From Diploscapter coronatus (Eukaryota > Nematoda > Chromadorea > Rhabditida > Rhabditidae): a stretch of DNA of 64,000 nucleotides. How positions within the stretch are numbered: the first letter of the stretch is position 1; every line of letters begins with the position of its first letter. A model generated the notes under the pieces. It had not been told where the DNA came from. It searched no databases and saw nothing but the letters and a program-made list of their open reading frames with translations. The position numbers and the translations under genes were made by a program. Of this stretch, positions 1-20,477 are shown piece after piece. The stretch spans positions 45,841,201 through 45,905,200 of the forward strand of contig OZ038422.1 of NCBI GenBank assembly GCA_964036155.1, in the 5' to 3' direction.

Positions 1-1438
1 CGGAGCTTTAATTTTTAAATATGGCTTGTAAGAAAAGGGTAAATTTTACTTGAACTCCATTAACTTTGAACTTCTTCAGTTTGGCTAACGAAAAACGGAC
101 ACGACTTTCGCTAAAATTCCGAAATGTGACAAATAATTCGAGAAAAATAAATTTCACTCGAAATTCTTCTCCTTGCACATAAACTCGACGACCCCTTCAA
201 TGTCGGGATTTTTCCATTGAAGCTGAACTTGCTCAGCAGAAATCACATCAGGACTCATCAGCAATTCACGAGCCTGAGCATAAGGCCAATTCTCAGGAGG
301 GATATATCTCTAAAGCTCAAAATTATCCAAAATAAAGGTGAAAAATACCTCGGTATCGATATTTTCAAGGATGACTTCAATACTCTGGAATTGTTTGATC
401 AGTTCAAAAGCCTTCTTCGGTCCAATTCCCTAGGTTTGAATGTCAAAAATTTAGAAAAAAGTAGAATGACTACTCGAATGGATCCGCAATAATCGCAGCC
501 CAATAAAATGCAAAAATCGATGAATTGATTCATAGTCAATTTCATCTCGTCCAGAACCCGTTTCAGATTGAATTCCTATAAATATTCGTTTCCAAAGAAA
601 TCTTTCAAAAACCAAACCTTGACATTGAATTTTCTCGTTTCATTCCCGAAAATGTTCCGAAGCAGAATATTTGAACCAAAAGCTAGAGCATCCATGTCTT
701 CAGTTACAGAAGCATGAACCTTAAAATGTTTTTTAACTTAGAAGGAAAAATCTTCGAACCTTTCCTCCCTTGACAAGTTCAGCACATTGTGCTTCGGCTT
801 CAGAGGGAGCCTCGACAATTGGAACGCCCATTAGAGTGAGAAGTTTCTTCACTTCATCAAAATGCTCTCTAGTCACCTAATAATTGCTAAGATTGAAGAA
901 GAAATATTCTAATTACCTGAACAATATTTTTTTCAAAGGTGTCCACTTCTCCTCGTTCTATCGCTCGGGATAAAGCTCGTTCAAAGTCAGCAGCGCTGAA
1001 AAATGAATCCTACATAGGTATGACCTGATCAAAGTCATACCGTCGTTCCGATCTCTTAACGAGCTCTCCCATTTTCATATCCGGTGGTTTTCCGTCGAAT
1101 ACGTATACTGGCTTGATACCGTTTGAGATCAAACGAATTGTGCGATGGAAAATACCGATCAAATGACTAAAATCACGGAAATAAATACTTTAAGGACAAA
1201 ACTCACCTGGTAATTTCGCCATTTTGCGTTTGCATTTGAGTGCCATCTGGGGATCGAACAGAATAAAGCAATTGATAGACACAAATCGAGGCATCAACAG
1301 CCACCTGTTATTTCGAGATACAAATTCAGAAAATAAGAAAATTTATACCTTTCTACCGGAGTTGTCCTCGAAATTGATCGTTTTGATCGAACCCGGTGCA
1401 TGTTCGGATATGACTTGAGTTAACCCTTTTATACCCAT
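1..1438 (-). CDS. crn-1: Flap endonuclease 1 (FEN1/CRN-1), 3' end outside window
   Basis: Structure-specific 5' flap endonuclease of DNA replication and repair; the nematode enzyme is also an apoptotic nuclease. Exons on the minus strand: 1349-1438, 1207-1304, 1041-1166, 917-995, 760-876, 618-719, 474-575, 349-429, 158-309, 50-110, giving 336 codons; about 45 C-terminal residues (PCNA-binding tail) are expected beyond position 1. It starts MGIKGL, the family's N-terminus. Metal-binding acids are all visible at nearly the human numbering: D34 (VDAS), D87 (VFDG), E157/E159 (APSEAEA), D178/D180 (TEDMD) and D232 (LLGCDYC). The helix-hairpin-helix GIGPKKA follows. I read a splice donor at position 49; reading through instead gives a stop within 45 bases, so the last exon assignment is the least certain point. 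Confidence 0.93.
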
Positions 1439-4011
1439 TCATAAAAAGTCTAAAATTCTAAGAACTCAAAGAGAAAAATAATTACGAAAAGTTTCAGAAT
1501 AGACACTGAGAAAACCAACGAAATTTACCTATCTCAAAATGTCCTGCGTACTCGTAAACAGCAGGTCAAATGGGATGGGAGAAGGGAATGGAGCTAGATT
1601 TGGTGCTGAACCATGATCATTTTGTGGTACTGAAATTGTTCAGTTTTGCAATCAGTTACACAGATGTTGAAATCAGGCTATGAACTCGAATTGCTAAATT
1701 GAACATACCATTTGCTTGAACTCCGCAGCAAAGGGTATGCACAAGATGAGAAAATTCTCAAAGTTGCTCAGGCAATTACTAAATGGTGGAGCTCTATAGT
1801 TAGAGATAGACGAGAGTGAAATTTGAAAGAAATTGTGTGGAAAAGTCCCAAGTTTGGTAACTACAGGTAAATTTCTCTTTTACATTTTTCAATACTTCTA
1901 AATTTGTTTAATCACAAATAATTTTTGATTGAAATGAGGACTAGGATTTAGTCAATTTCATCAATTCAAATCTTTAAACTCAGATTTTTATGTGAGGCAA
2001 ATTTTTACTGCACAATTATGAGCAAAGTGAACTTTCGGCTCTTAAAATTGTTCAGATGGGTAAACGTCTAGATGCAACTGTAAAATGCTGAAAAATTACG
2101 TTTACTCTGATCTATTCAAACATCTGGTCTTCTAGCCTATTTTAAGAGCTGTCGAAATTCCAGTGAGGACGAGATGAAGACAGCGGAACTGCCTACCATC
2201 GAATGGGAAGCTAAGTCGCAAATCAGTGCAGTCGGCAGATCTGAAAGGCAATAGGCAGACTGCCCTGCATTCGAACAGATATTTCTGCTCAGGTAACATC
2301 TTGCTTATCTCATCTTTTTCTATTTTCCGTTAAGTTTGTCTCAAGCATCAAGAACTTGAGGAAAATGACAGTCTGCGTTGAAAAGGAAGAAATCAATTTT
2401 TCATCGATTAACTTTTCGAATAAAACATTCACACTGGAATTCTAACAATTAGAAAGATTTATAAAAAAAAAAAAACGTGCAAATACAAAATTCGCATAGA
2501 AACTGATAAAATTTATCATTTCTAAAGCCATAATAATCTTTATCTTCATCAGATAAATACAATAATTGACGCCTTTTCTGAAATACGGTAAATGATCACA
2601 AGAAGAGGGGTGGTTGATTGAATGATGAATTAAGGAAATAAGTTAATTATAAGACAATGTCTGATTTAAGTGAAGACAAAGACAAAGGTGAATTGAAAAG
2701 AGGAAGAAAAGAATATACGATATCTAGAGCAATTGAATTGAAAAAGACATCAGAAACAGAAAATACTGCCTGAAATCTTTCTTTTAGTCTGATAAAATGC
2801 AATGGAAGAGAGGATAATTTTTGTAAAGTGCATTTTTTCATGATGCAGAATTTAATTAGTTTTTTTTTCCAGAAAACATTCTGAATCACGGTAAAACGAC
2901 TGAAATTCTAATTCGAAAAAAATCAACAGGTGGTTAGAGATAATTTAAAAACAGAACACCTTTAAAAACCTACACCGTAAATTTAAATTTTAAAAGAATT
3001 CAGATGAATTTCAAATTAAATAAAATACGAATTGGTAACTCAGCAATAGCATGATTTCTGAGTTTTTTCTTTCATATTTTTGTCAAAAAATCATGATATT
3101 TCCGAATTATCTAAACATTTTGATTGCAATTGTTTGATGGTTGAAAGTTCGAAAGCATTGGTCATAGTGCAACACATGTGTTTGAGTATAATTGCTGAAG
3201 ATACGCAATAAGCAAATTATAAATAAATAGAGATTTGTAAATTTGGGAAAATAAATTATGGAAAGTGATGGTTGAATGAGAACGAGAAAGGGTCTATCAC
3301 AAATGACAAAGTGAAGTGCAAAGGGAGAGGGGAAGGAAGAAAGAGAGTACTTGGTGAAATATTCAAGTGAAATTGGATTTGAGTTAAATCAAACGAGAGT
3401 TGTTGATAAATTAATCTTTAAATCGAATATAACATCAACACCCCTAAAATTTAGAAGAAAAATATTGTAAATCGCAAAATTCCAAAGTTTCAAATTTCTA
3501 AGTGAGCTGCGACTTACACAATTGAAAAAGAATAAATTTAGGTCAAATGAAAAAGTGATAACTTTGAAAAGGAATAAAATGCACACAAAACCACGACGAA
3601 GCCGGGAAAAATAGAATAGAATAGAAGAAGGGTAAAAATGAGAAGATAATGAGTACAAAATAAGAATAAAATCAAGGAAGACTGCAGAATCTGCACGAAG
3701 GAAAACGCATACTTATAGATAGCACATAACGTGGACGACGGAAAAAATGTACATTCGATTGTGCTTGACATGGAAAACCCTTTACATTACAGCATGAAAA
3801 CTTTGAGAAAATTACTGTAATTATAAGATTTTATAATATTTATAATATTTTTGTGAGCACAATAATTTATTGTAATAATTGATTTTACAGTAAGAGATTT
3901 TTGCAAGTTTACTGTAAGTCTTAAATTTTAACTCAAGCACAACTCCTGCACAGACGCAGATACATTTTGATATTTGAAGGGAAAGTCAAGTGTAAGTGAC
4001 TCACCACCAAA
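1439..4011. other. Intergenic region between crn-1 and let-502
   Basis: About 2.6 kb with no convincing exon on either strand. It holds the 5' flank of crn-1 and the 3' flank of let-502. Open frames seen here are AT-rich and low in complexity, without recognisable domains or good splice signals. Confidence 0.6.
3866..3871 (-). other. Poly(A) signal AATAAA, let-502
   Basis: AATAAA on the minus strand about 141 bases after the let-502 stop codon; a plausible 3' end for that transcript. Confidence 0.45.
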
Positions 4012-12223
<8,212 letters not shown>

Positions 12224-12480
12224 TTATTTTAAAAAAAAAATAGAAAAAAAATCAAAGATATCGTAGCGCTATCAACGCTGAATCGTCAGAAAATAACTAA
12301 TACACACAATTATAAATTTATTCTGTACAAAATGAAATGTATTAAAACATGATTTTTGGAAAGTCCAACAAACTTTTGTAAGAACTGTCGAACTTCTCAA
12401 GAAATATTTTTTTAAAAAATACACGTAGATTTGACCGGTAATAATGGGACGAACTCGCAAAATGATTATTGCCATCTCGA

Positions 12481-14843
12481 TCATCTCGACAAAGGAGGCA
12501 GGGGAATGACTGTAGATTCTGGAGGGTCGACTGACAGAGGCGGTTCGAGCAGGTTGAAGGAGGAAGGGCCGGGCAGAGACGCAGAGGGTAGATCCGTTTT
12601 GCCTCCCCGGGTTGTCGTCACTGCTCCATGCTGACGGAGGACTGTTGCCTGAGAATGAGAAAATGAAACCATCATTCACGTTTTTCGGAGATTTTTTTTT
12701 TTTTCAAAAATAATCATATCTTAAATTTTAGATATGATATGAATAGGTGAAAGAATTGTCGAAATTTAGAAGATAAAAACAGGTCAAAATAAAAGTTGAT
12801 GATAAGAGCCATTCTTTTCATCTCGAAAATTAACAGCCGAAAGCTGTGAATGATGCGAGCATTAAAGATGTCTTCGGCGATAAGCACCCTTTCTTTTGTG
12901 ATGTCAGCCGTTATCAGCAATGTCCGATTTTCAAGTCACATGACGGATTATTGGAAGGTTCGCTAATTTTAGAAATTTAATCTTCGAGAATTTTTTAAAA
13001 CATCATGATCTGGATAAATGAATTATCTCCACAAGAGAAACTATCAATGTGTTACTCATCAATTCGGTTCATATTTACATGGTAAGTCAATTTGGAGCTC
13101 CTTAAAACAAATATCAGGTTGAAGTGTCCATCGTGTATTCATAATGCACGCTAGTTTTGCATTGGGAATGTTTGCAAAGTAAAGGAAAGTCAAACTTTGG
13201 TGTAAAATCCTGGAAGCGGGATAAACGGAGGACACTTTAACCTGATATCCATTATCAGGAGGTTCGTATTGACTTACCCGGCAAATACGAACCGATTCTG
13301 TGAGTAACACACTGATAGCTTCCCTTGTCAAGATTTTCCATTTTTCTGATCATTCATATTTCAAGAGGGAAAGAATGAACTTGTCACAAATTATTAAATT
13401 ACTTTGAAAGAAAAACTAGCCTGATGTTCAGGAAATGGATCACTAGTGCTGAGCGCGCCCGATGACAAGTAGGTGAATTGGGTGTTCATGGGGTCTGTGT
13501 GATAGCGTCTCTGCACCTTTCTGCGCATTTTGTGCACCTTCAGAATCGCATGAATGTCGCGTTGTGAGAAGACATCGCCTGAAAAATTATATTTTTGAAA
13601 ATCAAGAAGAAAAACTGAGAACCTTCATCGTCAGAATCGCTTTCTTCCAGCAGCAAATCCTTGATCCATTCACGATTCGGCAAATTCAGACTTTTCAGGT
13701 TGAACAGTTTGGAACGCTGAAAATTAGAGAATTCTTGAAAATGTTCTTTTGAAAAATAGAACACTTTTTTTTTTAGAAATAGCAATCATGTATCAAAATA
13801 TCCATCAGTGGAAAAATTTCGAGAAAAAAATGATTTCTAAGAAAAAAGTACTAACCGTCTCCTTCCGCAAATCGTCATTGTCATATGGGAAAATCGTCCG
13901 AATCGAGAAAATGGATAGCTTTCCACTTTTGCCTGGAAGCAGGGGCATCGGGGTGGCGGGAATCCTGCAACAAAGCAACGAAATAAAGAATGAAATTGAA
14001 GTGATTAGTCATCGAGTAAACAAATGCAGACTGAATGTCTCATTGTCAAACATGGAGAGAAGATTGCACCGTCATTTTAAAAAATGTTCTAATCGCTAAT
14101 GATTATCATTTGACGAGTGTGCATGATAATTACTACGTTGCATTTCACTCATACTACTATTCATCTCTTTCTCTGACAAGTGCAAGAAAAATAAAAGGAA
14201 ATGAAGCAGAATAAAAAGATCTTGTCAATAGTTTTCTTCCTGTAATCACACTAAATTCCATATCTATTACCAGGAGCCAGGAATATTTAGCAATGAAATT
14301 GTTTGATTTATTAGAAAAATGAAGAAAAACGAACTTGATCGGTTGAGTGAGTTTCCGTTCGAGTTGCTGAACGAAGGGAAGCAGGTCGAGACGCTTCTCC
14401 AACAGCTGTATCCTCAGCGGGTCTGCAGCTAGATTCCTGAAAAATAAACTAATTTAGAAAAGAAAATCGATAAAATTATCGTCCTTCCACAAGCCCAATT
14501 TGATAATCATCTGATTGCCAAGAAAGAAGGATGTTTCCCCCGAAATTCATTTTGATTAGCCGACAAATTCGGACAATAAATTCTCGCTCATTTGGTGGCT
14601 AACGACGTCTTGTAGAGTTCGCCAAATTGCATCGACTAGCAATTGTAAAATTCGTCTATTTGCAGGCTCGGGAGTATAAGTTAGAAAAACAAGTATTTTA
14701 AAAAATCTGGTGAATTCTACAAATCGTGTTGGTTTGCGGATAAATTGGTGAATTCCGCAAGAACTTGTAACTAACCGCTTGTGCTGCTGTCTGACGAAAG
14801 GGACGATCGAATCGTGCTGTCCTGGGGAGGATGAAGGGGCCAT
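12481..14843 (-). CDS. INO80 N-terminal-region-like protein lacking the ATPase
   Basis: Exons 14776-14843, 14335-14436, 13856-13964, 13623-13716, 13421-13578, 12481-12648 give 233 codons including the stop. The product aligns collinearly with the N-terminus of animal INO80: a PLRIQLLEKRLDLLPFVQQL segment resembles the opening PLYLQYLERALRL region; then FNLKSLNLPNREWIKDLLL followed by an acidic stretch, an IHAILKVHKM helix and a FTYLSSGALSTSDPFPEHQ motif match INO80's KWLKSILLSDESS, ELHNMLRLHK and YYSAGLLSTYDPFYEQQ. In human INO80 these precede the DBINO and Snf2 ATPase; here the frame ends within about 55 residues and no helicase motif exists nearby. It probably works as a nuclear scaffold for INO80-type modules. 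The last intron uses a GC donor; a GT donor 4 bases on would change the C-terminus. Likely first cistron of an operon with let-502. Confidence 0.8.
13032..13327. mobile_element. MITE with about 90-bp terminal inverted repeats, in intron 5
   Basis: The two ends are inverted copies of one another (CAAGAGAAACTATCAATGTG at the left; CAAGGGAAGCTATCAGTGTG reading inward from the right). The similarity runs about 90 bases, to AGTGTCC on each side. No coding capacity. Related solo ends occur near 27676-27735 and 33128-33172. It lies within the last intron of the INO80-like gene. Target-site duplication not clear. Confidence 0.75.
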
Positions 14844-16079
14844 TTTCTTGGTTTCCTGCTAAAATCAAGGGCGCCAAACCAGTCCCGCGACCTGAATTCG
14901 AGAATCAGTCAATAAATCGATAGTCTGACTGTCTGCAGCCGCCGACAGACAGACAGGCAGGCACGACGACAATAAATCGCCTGTAAAATTCACCGACAAA
15001 CTATCATCATCCATTCATAAAATTTATCAGCTTTTTTCTAGTCCAAAATCGGGTGAATTTTACAATTTATGATGGTGATAAGGTGGCGAATTCAACAGGA
15101 GGCGCGACCGAAAACAGGCACATTTTAATATAATCGAACGACAGCCAAAACAGCGCTAAAATAAACAAAAATGTGTTGTGACGACAGGAGGGAACGCGTG
15201 AGGAGAGAGATCGCGACGAGGATGACTGCGAAGGAAGAGCGTAAACGCAGGACGAGGAGAGAGGAGGAGAAGATGTTACAGGCAAAAAGAGAGCACTTTG
15301 CAGATGAAGGTAGGTAAGAGGGAAAGACGACAAAACTGGATCAAGACATTATTGCAAATTACCAATCTAAGTGAAGGGTGAAGTTCACTCGTAAAGGTGA
15401 GTAAAATTATGGGGAAAGCTTCAAGAACTTGGACGTTGAAAAATGATTAAACTTTTAAAAATCGAGTTGAAGTAAAAATGAGGAGACTGAAGTTGTGCAT
15501 GGGTGAACGCAAAAAAATAAATGCTAGAAGGTAGTAAGAGAGAAGAAACTCTAAAATTAGGATACGATAGAATTGAAAAACTAGCAAAAACCGAGAAATA
15601 AAAAATTCGAAAATCGAAGAGAAAAAGTGCAAAAATGAGACGATGAATGAGCGGATGAAGTAATGAGGGACAGAAAAGAATAACGTGCAGAAGATGAAGG
15701 AAAGGAGAGAGGATGGAAATGGAATATTCGATTTGTCGATTCGGTTCCGATTCCGAAGATTCTGCGAATCTGCCGAGGATGCTGAAAGTGGAATGCGAGA
15801 AGAGAGAGAAGAGCAGAGAGAATACAGAAGTGAAGATGAAATTAGGAACGCTGCAGAGAAACGAGAAATAGCATGAGATGTGGAGAGGACGAAAGAGGAA
15901 AAACGATATTATGAATTGAAGAAGAGAAGATGAAAAGGGAGAAATGGAATGAATAAGTGACCTTCCCTGATTTTCCTTGATTGATCTCGGGATAAACATG
16001 CAGATATACAAAGAGGGAGAGGGGAAATGAAGTACTCCTCCCTTCGGGGGCAACAAAATGAGACTAACGAATAAATGAA
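14844..16079. other. Upstream flank of the INO80-like/let-502 pair; purine-rich plus strand
   Basis: No exon recognised. From about 15120 to 15960 the plus strand is very rich in A and G (runs of GAGGAGAGAGG type), which makes long but meaningless pyrimidine-encoded open frames on the other strand. This is the likely promoter region of the minus-strand gene pair. Confidence 0.5.
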
Positions 16080-16201
16080 TCAAGAAATTGACACTTGATG
16101 TTCTCCCAGCATCTGCATTTCTCTATTGCTTAACAGCTCGAATTCCTCCTCGACTTGACATTTTCATAGTTTGCATAAATGCTACACACAAATCTTATCT
16201 T
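16080..16201 (+). repeat. Dispersed repeat, copy 1 (CAAGAAATTGACACTTGATG unit)
   Basis: About 120 bases nearly identical to 21518-21641 in the same orientation, from CAAGAAATTGACACTTGATG to CACACAAATCTT. Non-coding. Confidence 0.85.
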
Positions 16202-17250
16202 ATTTAGGAAACGCAAGCTCCGCCCATTCGGTGGTCAAAGTTAAAGAAGGCAATTTCATCCTTTTTTTTTTTTAATTCTAGAAAATTTGCGAAGTGATTT
16301 TTTTCTGATTTTTCTTTTCCCACTATTAGATATGAGCCTAGGGGGCATTTTTTCTTCCGGAACATGCTCCCGAAACCTGACCTGAGCCGGTCAAAACGTA
16401 CAATGAAAAATTTTAATCGCTCATTTGCGCTCATCCGGGTATCGTAAATGACTGGTTTAGGACGAGATAAAAGAGGCGTGTTTCTTCTCCCTCCTGTGAG
16501 CCTCGATGCGCGAGAGACGAGCATTTGTTCATTAGACGTTTTTTTCGCGTTTTAAGGACAATTATCGATAGTTAGTCGGATAATTTTTGTCAATATCGAT
16601 AGAGGAAAGACAATTGCCAAATGCTTATTGCGAAAATACCGCTACTTTGAATAAAAAAAATTTTAAAATGGAAGGAAATAAAAAGAATCATCAAATGAGC
16701 AAATATTATCAACACGCATTTCGAGGCTCACAGGAAGAGGAGAAAGAAACACCCCTTTTATCTCGTCTCAAGTAGTCAGTCATTCACAATATAAATAAAT
16801 CAGTTTTGAAACTTTTTACAATATCCTTGGGTGATGAAAATAAAAGTAATTAATGATATAAATGTTATTAAAACTAGCGAATAGATATGTTGAAATTGAA
16901 AAATGAGTTTTACACCATTATATAGAAACTGATTATAAAATCATATGCAGCAATTTGGCATATTGACTAGAAAGAAGACTGGCATTTTTTATTTTGTGCT
17001 TAGATTTACAGGAAAATTATTTATTTATGAACTAGTCTTATCACAAGCATATTTCATGAGATAATATTTTTATTGTTTAAAGATCATTTATTGTGGTTAG
17101 AAATTTGACATTCATTATGTAATTGTAGCTAGATTTTGATTCGATGATGGATGAATCTGATTATTACGATTATTGCGGCTGATCATGAGCGTCAAAGGTC
17201 TCGGTCTATTATTCCTTCTGAAATTCATGTCAGCTGAATTCAGAATTACG
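16202..17250. other. Non-genic stretch with inverted-repeat element
   Basis: Holds the hairpin element at 16441-16790, listed separately. Otherwise AT-rich; 16960-17250 resembles the segment at 20970-21300, apparently the duplicated 3' flank of a receptor gene. Confidence 0.5.
16441..16790. mobile_element. Foldback/MITE-like hairpin element
   Basis: Plus-strand 16441-16525 (starting ATCGTAAATGACTGGTTTAG) is repeated in inverse orientation at 16700-16790 (reverse complement starts ATTGTGAATGACTGACTAC). Both arms share GACGAGATAAAA, GTGTTTCTT and CCTGTGAGCCTCGA blocks. No transposase. Probably a non-autonomous element. Confidence 0.7.
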
Positions 17251-17260
17251 CAATTAACAT

Positions 17261-17439
17261 CTAGAAGTTAGTCATTTTTAATATTATAATTTCATACATT
17301 CTCGAGAAATATTGTCTAATGGCTTGGCGTCGTTTCGGACTGGGAACTATAAGCGAAAGTGGCACAGTTATGCACGACAAGTATGCGTCAAGTAGTCGTG
17401 AACATGCGAAAGTATTCAAATATATGTTGAAAATGTTAT
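17261..17439 (-). pseudogene. Orphan 3' exon of a 7TM chemoreceptor
   Basis: An exon with a good acceptor (AACGCAG) encodes a hydrophobic helix, then VPSPKRRQAIRQYFSRM and a stop. This resembles TM7 plus the basic cytoplasmic tail of nematode serpentine receptors. No matching upstream exons were found before the next receptor begins, so this is probably the remnant of a tandem copy. Confidence 0.45.
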
Positions 17440-17667
17440 CTGCGTTTAACACTTAAAGTTTTGTTTCATTTTGAGCACGCTTTAAATTACTACCATAATA
17501 TAAGCATAATACTGACAAGCTGATTGTTGATGTCTAAATTAATTTTTATGATTATTTTTTGTATATTAAATAATTATATAATTCCCAAATGTTGTAAATC
17601 AAATCACTCAATAGAAAAATGAATTTAGTTGTATTGGCAGTAACCTCTATCCACAAAATGGATGTAT

Positions 17668-17702
17668 GTCACTGCGCACTAAAGATTTTGATGCGCAGTG
17701 AC
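17668..17702. repeat. Perfect 11-bp inverted repeat (hairpin)
   Basis: GTCACTGCGCA and its exact reverse complement TGCGCAGTGAC flank a 13-base loop. Too short for a typical miRNA precursor. It lies between the receptor stop (17859) and the remnant exon. Confidence 0.7.
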
Positions 17703-17858
17703 CATTCCCCGTTTGTCATCTTCGGATTAAAGTGTTCTTTAAATCGTTTTCTCACTGATCTCAGTCTCAATACATTATCATTTCTTCGACAATGTTATAA
17801 ACACGATGAGTTAGAGTTGAATTGATATTTGTAAAAAGCCCAATTAAAAAGTTAAGCC

Positions 17859-20477
17859 TTAAAGGGTATCTCGGATCAGGTTTTGCATCCTGTCCCTGTG
17901 ATGTTCGGGTTTAACAGCCAAAGAAATCAAATAAACCAACTGTATTTAATTTACTTACATACTGCACTAAGAAAGGTATCATGGTATATAATATCCTTCG
18001 AGTATCAGATTTATATTTCGAACTTGACGATATTCTTGTCAAACCACGAAATTTGAAGTATAGAACAAAGTAGAGAAGCGATGCAAAAAGAGCCAGAATA
18101 TCCAAAGATGAGTATGATGTTGACTAAATATGTTGAATTATTATGCGATTTCTAATGCATCAAAAATAAAATATGATGAGGTAACGTAAGAAAGGGTTAT
18201 CAGTGTCGAACAAAATTACTGGATAATCCTTGTTCTGTGTCGACATTAAAATTTCAAAAATCTATACTCTGCACTGATCGAATTTAGCTTAATCTTTGAA
18301 AACATATATTATTACGTGGAAAACATGAAATTATGCTAAATTTCAGTCAAATCTGAAGAAGTGCAAGCGACTTTTCTAAATATTGACACAGGGATAGAGG
18401 GTAGGCGACTCGAAACTTTTGTGATCTATTGTATCATAACTAGAGAGGCCAAGTGTTTTTTTTTTCGAAAAAGCAATGACGCCATCATTTCAGGCGTATT
18501 TTATTACCTTAATTAGTATTTTGGTTTCATGAAATTATCAACCAATTAACGATAATTGAAACGTTGAAAAACTTCATGCGTTCTTTCTCTCTTGAAAGAA
18601 GTAGACTTGGCCTCTCTAATCATAACATTTTACTCATGGTTAAAGTATTGAAAACGTGATATCTTTAACTTACCAGTAGAATTGGTACATATTCGAAGTT
18701 TTCATAGTTAAGCATAAACATGATTATAATAATCAAATGCACTAAATTTAGAATTATCGCAAACGATATAATATAACGAATGAGTATTTTCAAATTATCC
18801 CTGCAATTTCATTATATTAATAGTACAAATGGTTTTTCACTTACTTGGTAAGCAGATTTGTTAGTCGTGGTAGTTCATATATGAGCACAAGTCGTTGGAT
18901 AATAAGACAGATGCTAAGCAATGCTACGGCTGAACTCATTGTCGGGATCAATAAAAGGAGGCAAATGGCGAGATAAAAAAAACATATGATAAATTGCACA
19001 AAACTATATAAATTTAGCAAATAGGCAACCTGTAATTGATGGAATGATGAAATGGCCTTTTGTATATATGACGACATGATGAAATGAGAGAATGATAGTA
19101 TGACGTTTTAAATCAAGAGTATTTATGAAATCGTGTAGGCAATAATCGAACTTCAAACATTTCCAATTCAAGAACTCATTTCGCCACTTGAGAACTTCTT
19201 ACCTTACTAATAATTGTATTATTAGGATTGTTCTTAGATAAATCTAAATTACTTTTCTAAAAATTAGTGGTACAGTGGCGGTCAAAAGTTTGGAACAATT
19301 GTGATTATGAATGTAGTCTGGTAGGACCAATAATTGTAGATCAATTTGAATGAAAATTGGCTAGAATTCTCAATGCACAGTGTAACGAGATCGAACTGTG
19401 ATTACGATCACTGTCTCTATCCCTAAACTCTCTCATCTCTAACTTTGTATGCTCCTCCCCTTGCAATGACAGTCCCTTGCCAGTCTTACCTAAAGGGTTC
19501 CTCCAGTCCATCCCTAGACAGAGTTCAGGCTCTGCCCACCCTACAGTATCCCACCTAATTTCCGTTTTATCTAATTATTTAGTCGGCCAGCATGAATAAA
19601 TAAAAGTAGGGAAATACAAACTACTGCTTTATCTTCCATATGTTAAAAGTCATAAGTTAATCCCAGCATCTGCATGGGAGTGAATTGCACCATCTCTTCT
19701 ATTTCCTTTCTGAACGACACCCAACTGCAAGCTTGCTTTCTCCTGTTCCCCTTCTCACTGTACTATTGAACCCTCATACTCTTCATGTTGAGTGTTGAAC
19801 ATAGACTCTATCTCCTAATCTCTAAAATCTCAATCATACTAGGAGAATTAATAATGTTCGGAAGTCAAGGTATTTCTATACCCCAATGAATGAAGAAGTT
19901 ACAACAGAGAAGAATATGTGTGCGAAGTTTCATTCTAATTAATCCACAATTATGAGACATGTCAGTCTGCATTCATAATGATAACTTTTCAAAACTTTCG
20001 GTCGCCACTGTACAGAGAAATTTTAACGAATGCGAATTACCACGCAAATGTAAATTAAATGCCATCATAAACAATGTGACAAATGTTGTTAATGATAATA
20101 CAGATAACACAGCCGAAAAGAAATCCGCGAATCTTCTCATTTGATAATATATTGGATAATAGGGCGCCTATAATCAATAATTTTATAATATTTCCCAAAT
20201 AAGTCAAATTACATCCTTTAATTCCAATAATTCGCTGTCGGAAATTCTTAACAGTAGATTAGGTATAGTAATTAGAAAAATAAGTATAGTGAAAACAATA
20301 ATCTGATACAAAGATATATCTCCGGTTAGTTTAATTGATTCAATATAATGCAACACTGAAACATATTTTAATTAAGACCCTACAAAATTCTTTTATATAG
20401 TGATATTATTATGGAGATATTTTTTATTCCTTAAATTAATATGTCTTACTGCTAATATTATATCCTTCCACTTCCAT
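17859..20477 (-). pseudogene. Nematode 7TM chemoreceptor-like gene, probably inactivated by a MITE
   Basis: Exons 20450-20477, 20213-20355, about 20013-20167 continued at 19203-19270, 18845-19029, 18674-18800, 17959-18123, 17859-17939 would encode about 317 residues, the usual size of serpentine chemoreceptors. The product begins MEVEGYNIS (a likely N-glycosylated ectodomain), has about seven hydrophobic segments, a basic loop FKFRGLTRISSSSKYKSDTRR before TM6, and ends KPEHHRDRMQNLIRDTL. I could not assign the family. Exon 3 is split by a 738-bp Tc1/mariner-type insertion at a TA. Removing the element with one TA gives 225 bases in frame except for one TAG codon just left of the insertion. 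It may be a pseudogene, or the insertion may sit in a poorly defined intron. Confidence 0.6.
19273..20010. mobile_element. Non-autonomous Tc1/mariner-type element, TA-flanked
   Basis: The left end CAGTGGCGGTCAAAAGTTTGG and the right end (reverse complement CAGTGGCGACCGAAAGTTTTG) are inverted repeats that stay similar for about 70 bases (both include ATTATGAATG). TA dinucleotides flank both sides (19271-19272, 20011-20012), the target-site signature of the Tc1/mariner superfamily. At 738 bp and with no D,D,D/E transposase frame it must depend on a transposase elsewhere. Confidence 0.88.

Noticed and set aside
12272..12648. Alternative longer C-terminus for the INO80-like protein using a GT donor
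   Set aside because: Possible, but the donor CTA/GTTTTTC is weak. The GC donor CAG/GCTAGT gives a continuation that better matches INO80's EQQRHLL and stops cleanly.
15067..16083. Long minus-strand open frames (up to 220 codons)
   Set aside because: They arise from the purine-rich plus strand (Phe/Ser/Leu-only translation), with no domain and no splice signals.
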